A stretch of 7,312 bases of DNA, from positions 19,934-27,245 of the forward strand of contig PLSJ01000476.1 in NCBI GenBank assembly GCA_003165115.1. The letters are read 5' to 3'. Below, piece after piece: positions 1 through 5,764 of the stretch (positions within the stretch are counted from its first letter, which is position 1; each line of letters begins with the position of its first letter). Origin of the DNA: Syntrophaceae bacterium (GTDB lineage Bacteria > Desulfobacterota > Syntrophorhabdia > Syntrophorhabdales > WCHB1-27). Below the pieces are notes generated by a model. That model worked only from the letters and a program-made list of their open reading frames with translations. It was not told where the DNA came from and ran no database searches. A program made the translations under genes and the position numbers.

Positions 1-847
1 CCACGGCCATCGTCTCGCCCAGCGCCCGGCCCAGCCCCAAAAGCCCGTCGGCCATGCCTTTGAGCCAGTAGAGGAAGTGGCGGTCCCTGAGGGAGTAGGC
101 TGCCATGGGCAGGACCCCCCGGAGCAGGTAATAAAAGCCGTAGAGCGGCGGCAGGTGCCGTGCGACGAGCCAGAACTGGTTCCGCGTGTCGAAATAGTAC
201 CGCCTCCAGTTCGGTCTGCCCTGGCTCGCGTGGCAGTGCCTGACCGATATGTCTGGACTGTAGATGACCTTGTAGCCGTTTTCCCAAAGCCTGAGCGCGA
301 GGTCGACGCCTTCATGGCTGATGAAAAAATATTCGGTGTAAAAACCGGTAAGGCTCAATGCCTTCTTCCTGAAGGCCACGGCGCCTTCGGTGATCTCGTA
401 CGTCGGAAATTCCCTGTCCTCGTAAAGGTCGGGCCGGCAGTGATGGACCCAATTGCACACCTCGCCGGTCTTGTCGCCGATGACCCGAAAATTGACGGCG
501 CCGAGGGCCGGCTCGTGTGAGAAAAGGGACGCGATGCGTTCCAGGGCGTCATCATCGAGGCCAAAAACGTCGTCGTCCAGCGTCACGACGATCTCGCCGG
601 ACGCCGCGAGCAGGCCCATGTTCCTCGCGACGGCGCCCAGGTTCGTCCCCGTGGCCAGGTATATCACCGACGGGAAGTCCTCTATGACCATCCGCCGCGT
701 GCCGTCCTGCGAATCGTTATCCACCAGGATCAGCTCGAGCGGCTGGTAGGGGAGCGTGCTTAAGGCAGACAGGAGCTCTTCCACCAGCGGTCTGCGGTTG
801 TGGGTCAGCACGACGATCGATATTTTGGGGTTCCGGTCAGCCTGCAT
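1..847 (-). CDS. Family 2 glycosyltransferase, 3' partial
   Basis: Reading from ATG at 847 gives an uninterrupted 282-residue frame that runs off the left edge. The GT-A core is clear: ISIVVLTHNRRPLVEELL (9-26), LVDNDSQDGT (41-50), NLGAVARNMG (69-78), the DxD region TLDDDVFGLDDDAL (89-102), and SHEGVDLALRLW (177-188), which is the ED-type catalytic segment found in COG1216 rhamnosyltransferase-like enzymes. After about residue 219 comes FDTRNQFWLVARHLP, then an aromatic, hydrophobic tail (235-275) that probably lies on the membrane, as in many relatives. The protein probably adds one sugar of the repeat unit on the cytoplasmic side. ATG 847 is the only credible start: an in-frame TGA lies at 868-866, no other start codon lies between, and the next Met is residue 53. 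It overlaps the previous gene's end by 11 bases. The ribosome binding site is weak (GGA about 7 bases upstream), so coupling is likely. Few residues are probably missing, since the visible part approaches usual family length. Confidence 0.92.
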   Translation of the reverse strand, partial: MQADRNPKISIVVLTHNRRPLVEELLSALSTLPYQPLELILVDNDSQDGTRRMVIEDFPSVIYLATGTNLGAVARNMGLLAASGEIVVTLDDDVFGLDDDALERIASLFSHEPALGAVNFRVIGDKTGEVCNWVHHCRPDLYEDREFPTYEITEGAVAFRKKALSLTGFYTEYFFISHEGVDLALRLWENGYKVIYSPDISVRHCHASQGRPNWRRYYFDTRNQFWLVARHLPPLYGFYYLLRGVLPMAAYSLRDRHFLYWLKGMADGLLGLGRALGETMAV

Positions 848-2195
848 GGGTCTGTCCGCATAATGTCATCGTTTTCTTCCCGGCCGCCCTGCCGATGTTG
901 AAAATGGCGATGGTCAGGCCGATGGCGAACCACCAGTAGATCTCGTACAGGTCCATACCGAACAGGCCGAGGACAAGGCGCACGATCACGAAGAGAAAGA
1001 GGCCGCGGGCGCATGCCGCTACCAGCGTTAAATCCTTGATGTGTGCCTCGATCCCAGGGACGGGTGCGTCTGGCGGGCTGCCTCCCGCGGTCATCTTCTC
1101 CCTGAGCAGCCCTATCTGCCGCACGATCTCTTTTTCTGACGAGCGAAGCGTTTGCAGGAGCTTGAAGACAAGCAGCCCGAAGACGAATAGCCCCTGGATG
1201 CCCAGGTTCGTGGCCACTTCCAGGTAGAGGTTGTGCGTGTCCTGCTCCCTTCCGAACGTCGTCTTCCTCACGGCGGGAAAGGCTTGTACCCCGACGCCGA
1301 AGGGGTATGAGGCGAAGATATCGACCGCGTCCTTCAGGATTTCCATTCTGGTCGTCGAGGAAGCCCCTTCCTTCTCCTCCATCGTATATATGGACGTGAA
1401 CCGCTCGAAATACTGGCCGGGCACGAAGACAACGGCCGCCACGGCAAAAGCGGTGGTATAGACCAGGAATTTCTTTTTCGTCTTCGTCACGATGAAGAAA
1501 AAGACCAGCATGCCGATCAGGCCGATATACCCGGTACGCGACCCCGAAAAGACGATGATGTTGAGGGCGAGCAACGCCTGGAGCCCAAGGAGGGCCTTCA
1601 CGAGCCGGCCGGATACGGACCAGAAGTAGAGCACGAAGGGGATCGTCCCGACTGCCATCCCCGCGTAGGAGTTGGGGTGGCCGTACAGGGACGTCACGCC
1701 GTGAAGCCTCATGACTCCCTGGTTTTGCCACATCATCCCCCCCGTGATCCTCCCGACCAGGCCCTCTTCGCCCATTTTCATGAATGCGATAAAAAGGGCG
1801 CAGACGAAATACCTGAGGTGCCTGGGACTCCGCACGAAGACGACGATGAAGAGGCCGAAGAAGGCAAACTTGACTATCCTGTCGACAAAGATCGTCCACG
1901 ACGTCTCGGGGTCGAGCGACGTGGGGACCTGTATGGCGATGACAAGCAGGTAAAGGAGCACGTACACGTACAGGGGGCACTTCCAGTCGAGCGACCGGAA
2001 GTGGGAGAGGGCGATGAGCGCGAGCAGGGCAGCGTACACGAACTCGAACCTGATCGAGCCGAGCGAAGGGATCCTCTCGCCCAACTGCAGGTACCAGGCG
2101 ATGACATAGCCGCAGAAAAGCAGAGAGACAGCGGTATTCACACGGGCGTATCCCATGCGCTCTTCGTCCATGCCGAGGGCCGTGACGTTCATCAT
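837..2195 (-). CDS. O-antigen ligase/polymerase-like (Wzy/WaaL superfamily) membrane protein
   Basis: This 452-residue integral membrane protein has about 11-12 hydrophobic stretches by eye, near 21-37, 51-65, 74-92, 106-122, 127-140, 176-192, 197-216, 221-237, 243-260, 331-349, 388-412 and 418-434. Wzy_C-like signatures are LYGHPNSYAGM (170-180), the basic motif SGSRTGYIG (217-225) with Arg220, and DTHNLYLEVATNLG (319-332) with His321 at the end of a long hydrophilic, probably periplasmic, loop (about 261-330). Members either polymerise undecaprenyl-linked repeats or transfer the glycan to lipid A core or protein; sequence alone does not tell which. The start at 2195 gives a 4-base ATGA overlap with the previous stop, and the next codon is also ATG. 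AGGG lies 4 bases upstream of the first ATG and 7 upstream of the second. A longer open frame reaching toward 2750 runs inside the ligase gene out of its frame and is rejected as an extension. A charged, Pro-containing segment (350-387) separates the last transmembrane helices. Confidence 0.87.
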   Translation of the reverse strand: MMNVTALGMDEERMGYARVNTAVSLLFCGYVIAWYLQLGERIPSLGSIRFEFVYAALLALIALSHFRSLDWKCPLYVYVLLYLLVIAIQVPTSLDPETSWTIFVDRIVKFAFFGLFIVVFVRSPRHLRYFVCALFIAFMKMGEEGLVGRITGGMMWQNQGVMRLHGVTSLYGHPNSYAGMAVGTIPFVLYFWSVSGRLVKALLGLQALLALNIIVFSGSRTGYIGLIGMLVFFFIVTKTKKKFLVYTTAFAVAAVVFVPGQYFERFTSIYTMEEKEGASSTTRMEILKDAVDIFASYPFGVGVQAFPAVRKTTFGREQDTHNLYLEVATNLGIQGLFVFGLLVFKLLQTLRSSEKEIVRQIGLLREKMTAGGSPPDAPVPGIEAHIKDLTLVAACARGLFLFVIVRLVLGLFGMDLYEIYWWFAIGLTIAIFNIGRAAGKKTMTLCGQTHAG

Positions 2196-3535
2196 GGGAC
2201 CCTGCATATGGAAAAGCGGTATTTGCCCGAGCTTTCGGGTTTTATCTCGCCCGTCAATTCGAGTCTTACACAGGCTTTTTGTCCGAAGACCTGATGGAAG
2301 TAGTCGGTCAACGCCCCGGCTTCCCGATGGGTAAAGGCGGGCCCCGTGACGAGCCGCAGGATTATGGCGTCCACGGCCTCCTGTACTATCTGCATCTGGT
2401 CGATGCCGGGGAATTTCGTCAGGCTGTTCTCTATCAGGGAGACGCCGGCGACGCGCGAACCGTCCGGCTTCACCAGGAAATCGGCGACCCTCCCGGTAAC
2501 GTGCTCCATCAGCGGCATGCCTCTGCCGCAGGAGCACATGCCCGCCTTCGGGACGCCCACGTCTTCGACGTTGTACCGTATAAAAGGCATGGCGTAGTTC
2601 ATGAGGTCCGTCACGATTATCCGCCCAGGCTCTCCGGCCCCGGCATGGGTTCCGTCTTCTTTCACGAACTCGATGTACAGGTGCTCTATGTTGAGATGCA
2701 TCCCCTCGTGCGCTTCGCATTCCGAGGCGATCAGGCTGACTTCCTCGCACCCGTACCTGTCAAACACGCGCAGACCGAACACGCCTTCGATGAGGGCCCT
2801 TTCGCTGGGCAGCAGCATCATCGACGTGGAGATGATCGCCTTCGGCGCTATCCCGGTGATGCCCAGCCTTTGTACATACTGCGCGAGCAGGAAGAGAGAA
2901 TGGGCGTGACCGAACAGCAGGGTAGGGCGCGCTTTTTTCCAGTCGTTCTCGAAGGCGCGCACGGACCGCTCGGTGACCTCCATCGTATCGAGCCATATGT
3001 ACGGGGACAGGAGCATGCCTCTCAGCCTTTGCTTCATGGTAGGGTCCGCGACGTTGCCCCACAGCGCCCCGATGGGTTCCCCTACCTCCCAGCCCGACCA
3101 TCGGTCGTGGCGTCTCGCGCAGGCGTTCCTGCGCTCGCTGCAATCCTCCGTGATGTACAGCGCCAGGGCCTTGCCCATCGATCCCCCTGTCTTGAACCGC
3201 AGGAGCCCCTCCGTCGCGAACCCCCTGGAGATGATGGTCGCCATGTTTTCACGTATCTCTTCTTTCGTCAAAACAGGCAATATCCCGATGTCCCGAACCG
3301 ACCGCACGTCGTCCGGACGCAGGCCCGCCTCGTCGAAGCGGCGCCTGTAAAAGGCGTTGTTCTCATAGACGAAGGAGAGGAGCGCCTTCAGCCGGGCGAG
3401 CTGCCGGTCCGACAGGACCTCAGCCGGAAGGTACTGGCTCTGTTCGAGCTCCTTCCAATACTTCAGCCTGGCGCCGCCTTTCGCCGTTTCATAAAACGGC
3501 TCGATGAGGTGCCTGCGCAGGGCTGCCTGCATCAT
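2192..3535 (-). CDS. CapK/PaaK-like adenylate-forming ligase
   Basis: This 447-residue protein belongs to the phenylacetate-CoA ligase (PaaK/CapK) branch of adenylate-forming enzymes, which activate a carboxylate with ATP. The phosphate loop is KTGGSMGKAL (115-124), a variant of the usual TSGTTGKP. The adenine/carboxylate motif is FDRYGCEEVSLIASEC (258-273). GEPGRIIVTDLMNYAMPFIRY (301-321) holds the conserved Asp310 and Arg320, followed by the CSCGRGMP segment (334-341) and VTGRVADF (346-353). The C-terminal lid ends SSGKYRF (435-441), with a Lys where the family catalytic Lys is expected. The start at 3535 is well supported: it overlaps the previous stop as ATGA and has GGAGG 6 bases upstream. 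The frame is open well upstream of this, but that part lies inside the family 4 gene and is not expected to be translated. Relatives are common in capsule and exopolysaccharide clusters with no proven reaction. Here it probably activates an acyl or amino acid group for glycan decoration (inference). No carrier protein is encoded in the window. Confidence 0.88.
   Translation of the reverse strand: MMQAALRRHLIEPFYETAKGGARLKYWKELEQSQYLPAEVLSDRQLARLKALLSFVYENNAFYRRRFDEAGLRPDDVRSVRDIGILPVLTKEEIRENMATIISRGFATEGLLRFKTGGSMGKALALYITEDCSERRNACARRHDRWSGWEVGEPIGALWGNVADPTMKQRLRGMLLSPYIWLDTMEVTERSVRAFENDWKKARPTLLFGHAHSLFLLAQYVQRLGITGIAPKAIISTSMMLLPSERALIEGVFGLRVFDRYGCEEVSLIASECEAHEGMHLNIEHLYIEFVKEDGTHAGAGEPGRIIVTDLMNYAMPFIRYNVEDVGVPKAGMCSCGRGMPLMEHVTGRVADFLVKPDGSRVAGVSLIENSLTKFPGIDQMQIVQEAVDAIILRLVTGPAFTHREAGALTDYFHQVFGQKACVRLELTGEIKPESSGKYRFSICRVP
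2200..2203 (-). promoter_or_regulatory. Probable ribosome binding site of the ligase/polymerase-like membrane protein gene
   Basis: AGGG lies 4 bases before the ATG at 2195 and 7 bases before the ATG at 2192. The spacing favours the second ATG; the ATGA overlap with the upstream stop favours the first. The two choices differ by one residue. Confidence 0.5.
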
Positions 3536-4788
3536 GGCCTGCCTCCATCGGCGAGGGGGTCCGTCAAGAGCTGCATGTAATATCCCTCCAGACAGGTTAT
3601 CGATCTCTCCCACGAATAGCGGCGCGCCTTTTCCAGGGACGCGGTGCCCATAGCGTTGCGCAGGTCGGCGTCCGCGGCGAGTCTGCCGAGTGCCAGGGCC
3701 AGGGCCGCGTGGTCGCGAGGGGGTACGCAATAGCCGTTCGACTCGTCGACGAGCTCGGGGTTGCCGCCGACGGCGGTGGCGACGACGGGCAGGCCGCAAC
3801 TCATATATTCGAGTATCGCGTTCGAAAACCCCTCCCTGTCGGAGCTGAGCACACCGACGTGCGCGTGCCGGAGAAAGGCGACGGGGTCCTTCGTTCGCCC
3901 GGCGAAAACGACGTGGGAGGTGAGATGCAGCTCCTCCGTCAGGCCCTGCAGGCTATCCCTCTGCGGTCCGTCGCCTATGACAACGGCCTTGAACCGGAGC
4001 GTGGGTACGGCCTGCCGCAGTATCCCCAGTGCCCTCAAAAACACGTCTATCCCTTTCACCGGCCTCAGGTTGGCCACCATGACGATCCAAAAATCGGCGG
4101 GTGCTTCCCCCATGAGCCCGGGCCTCTGGGCGTACCCACTCATGTTGCCGACCCCGTTGTAGACGACCGTGACCTTCCGTCCCGGTGTCTTTTCCTGGCG
4201 CACCACGTGCTCCTTGACGGCGAGGCTGTTGGCGATGATGCCCTGAAATCTCCGGTTGACCAGGGGCAGGGCCATGCGGTAGAGCCGGTGATACCAGGGG
4301 ACGGACCCGCCCAGCCCCACATCCCGCCTGCTCGACAGAAGGACCGTGTCGATGCGGCCCGCGACGACCGCCAGCCACCCGACGAAGATCGAGTCCTCGA
4401 AGAAGGTCTGCACCAGGTGAAAACGATATTCCCGCAAGAGAGAAGCCAGCTCCCTTACGACCGAAAAGAAATTTGATTTGAAGAACCCCTTGTACCTGAG
4501 GACATACACAGGGCAGGGGAGTTCCGCGGCATCGATGAAGCGCGACGGCGCGAGGACGATGAGGTAAGGCTCGAAAATGGTTCGGTCGAGCCTCTTTATG
4601 GTCTCGATCAGGTATTTCTCCGTTCCCGCCGTATCCGAGACCATGGCGTCGATAAGATAGGCTATCCTTATCATCCCCGTCACGGCCGCCGGTGCGGGAC
4701 CGCCGGGAGGAGGGGCCCCGTACGGCTCCTGGGCCGGCGCTTCGACCGGGAACGGTTCCATGGCAAATTTGGGCTGTCGGCGCATCAT
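3532..4788 (-). CDS. Family 4 (GT-B) glycosyltransferase with Pro-rich N-terminal extension
   Basis: This 418-residue protein is a retaining GT-B glycosyltransferase. The N-terminal acceptor domain begins at RIAYLIDAM (41-49) with the glycine-loop variant AGTEKYL (54-60). IIANSLAVKEHVV (184-196) and VVYNGVG (208-214) lead to the donor domain. There, VANLRPVKGIDVF (238-250) supplies the Arg242/Lys245 pair that contacts the donor phosphates, followed by VIGDGP (270-275) and the EX7E motif (Glu319 and Glu327) within EGFSNAILEYMSCGLP. About 38 residues precede the domain, rich in Pro, Ala and Glu; this is unusual, as most GT4 proteins start within a few residues of the first strand. An ATG at 4674 (Met39) would give a conventional length, but neither it nor the ATGATG at 4788 has a good ribosome binding site. 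The 4788 start sits 7 bases after the previous stop, which favours it by coupling. The final codons hold the GGAGG for the next gene, which this gene overlaps by 4 bases. Specificity is unknown. Confidence 0.92.
   Translation of the reverse strand: MMRRQPKFAMEPFPVEAPAQEPYGAPPPGGPAPAAVTGMIRIAYLIDAMVSDTAGTEKYLIETIKRLDRTIFEPYLIVLAPSRFIDAAELPCPVYVLRYKGFFKSNFFSVVRELASLLREYRFHLVQTFFEDSIFVGWLAVVAGRIDTVLLSSRRDVGLGGSVPWYHRLYRMALPLVNRRFQGIIANSLAVKEHVVRQEKTPGRKVTVVYNGVGNMSGYAQRPGLMGEAPADFWIVMVANLRPVKGIDVFLRALGILRQAVPTLRFKAVVIGDGPQRDSLQGLTEELHLTSHVVFAGRTKDPVAFLRHAHVGVLSSDREGFSNAILEYMSCGLPVVATAVGGNPELVDESNGYCVPPRDHAALALALGRLAADADLRNAMGTASLEKARRYSWERSITCLEGYYMQLLTDPLADGGRP
3542..3546 (-). promoter_or_regulatory. 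Ribosome binding site of the CapK-like ligase gene
   Basis: A perfect GGAGG ends 6 bases before the ATG at 3535 and 9 bases before the second ATG at 3532. It lies inside the last codons (Gly-Gly) of the upstream family 4 glycosyltransferase gene. It is the strongest such site in the window and fixes the start of the ligase, ruling out the longer open frame. The 4-base ATGA overlap suggests reinitiation as well. Confidence 0.8.
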
Positions 4789-4795
4789 GGCTGCA

Positions 4796-5764
4796 CTAAT
4801 CCACGGCGGGCTGAACGTACGTCCGGTACAGGCCGTTCAACCCGAGGATGATATTTTTCGCCAGCCCGGTATAAGCGGCCGGTGTGAAGGGGTGGGTCCT
4901 GAGAGCGGACAGGTAGTACCGGGTGGAAAGCCGAAGGTCGGTCCTCCGGCAATTATCGGCACGGTTGCAAAACGTATAGGCCCAGGCGCGCTGGATGGTG
5001 CTCGTGGAAAGGAGCGACCTGTTCCGCTTCACGAACTCCGCCATGATCCAGTCGGAACACCTCTGCCGTTCTTTCAGGTTCTTGGACATCTGCGTGGAGT
5101 GGCCCAGCCTGTACGATATCAGCGGCTCGTCCACGAACGAGAATTCCCAGTAGACCGAGATCCTGAGCCATAAGTCCCAGTCTATCCCCATCTTCAGCGA
5201 CCCCTTGAAAAAGCCGACCTTGCGCAGGCATTCCGCGCGGACCACCGCGGACGAGAACGTCACGAAGTTATCGAAAAACAGGTCTTCCGTCACCTTCCCG
5301 GCCTTCGGACTCAGGTGGTCGCGCTCGCCCCACCGTGGGTTTAGAGGGCCGCCCTGTTCGTCGATGTAGCGCGCCCGGCTGTAGACCACCCCGACGTGGG
5401 GATCGCGGAAAAGGAGCATCTGCTTTTCGAGCTTGGTCCGGTCCCACAGGTCATCGGCGTCGAGAAAGGCGATATGGCCGCCCAACGCGTTCCTGATGCC
5501 CACGTTCTTTGCCATGGCCTGTCCGGTGTTGGCCTGGCTGAAATACCGGACCCTCGGGTCGATGAGGAACCGTGATATGACCTCTTCCGAATTGTCCGAA
5601 GACCCGTCGTTCACGATGATGAGCTCGAAATTCTCATAGGTCTGCGCAAGGACCGATTCGATGCATTCGGCCACGTACCTGCCGTAGTTGTAGCACGTCA
5701 TCACCACGCTGACCTGGGGTCTTCCCGTGTAAGGAGACATGTTCTCAACCATCGTCTCACCCAT
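4796..5764 (-). CDS. Family 2 (GT-A) glycosyltransferase
   Basis: This 322-residue protein has the full GT2 fold signature. It opens with VSVVMTCYNYGRYV (18-31), followed by the nucleotide-binding VNDGSSDNS (51-59), the metal-binding DxD region FLDADDLWD (100-108) and IDWDLWLR (194-201), whose Asp195 sits where the family's catalytic base is expected. There is no signal peptide or clear membrane segment, so it is probably cytoplasmic or peripheral and adds a sugar from a nucleotide donor to a lipid-linked intermediate. The C-terminal ~70 residues are the helical tail common in WcaA-like enzymes. The start at 5764 overlaps the asnB stop by 8 bases. Two further in-frame ATGs, at 5752 and 5740, also precede the domain; a GGTGAG just upstream of 5752 makes that start plausible too. 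The gene ends 7 bases before the next one. Donor sugar and linkage cannot be assigned. Confidence 0.93.
   Translation of the reverse strand: MGETMVENMSPYTGRPQVSVVMTCYNYGRYVAECIESVLAQTYENFELIIVNDGSSDNSEEVISRFLIDPRVRYFSQANTGQAMAKNVGIRNALGGHIAFLDADDLWDRTKLEKQMLLFRDPHVGVVYSRARYIDEQGGPLNPRWGERDHLSPKAGKVTEDLFFDNFVTFSSAVVRAECLRKVGFFKGSLKMGIDWDLWLRISVYWEFSFVDEPLISYRLGHSTQMSKNLKERQRCSDWIMAEFVKRNRSLLSTSTIQRAWAYTFCNRADNCRRTDLRLSTRYYLSALRTHPFTPAAYTGLAKNIILGLNGLYRTYVQPAVD

Noticed and set aside
77..520. 147-residue plus-strand open frame at the left edge
   Set aside because: The opposite strand encodes a convincing family 2 glycosyltransferase through the whole interval, so this frame is explained as its antisense shadow.
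805..1980. 391-residue minus-strand frame overlapping the membrane protein gene
   Set aside because: It is dominated by Arg, Pro, His and Gly with no hydrophobic pattern or motif, whereas the alternative frame encodes a coherent multi-pass protein with Wzy-type signatures. It is a frame shadow.
1677..2294. 205-residue plus-strand open frame opposite the membrane protein gene
   Set aside because: Highly charged, low-structure composition that mirrors the complement of hydrophobic codons; no motif seen.
2196..2750. N-terminal extension of the membrane protein frame up to 2750, and of the ligase frame up to 3799
   Set aside because: Both extensions lie inside the preceding gene in a different frame, are Arg/Pro-rich and motif-free, and a better start with ATGA overlap and ribosome binding site exists for each gene.
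2279..3580. 433-residue open frame on the plus strand, antisense to the CapK-like ligase gene
   Set aside because: It lies entirely opposite a gene with clear family motifs, is rich in His, Arg, Asp, Val and Gly as expected for a GC-rich antisense frame, and shows no recognisable domain or ribosome binding site.
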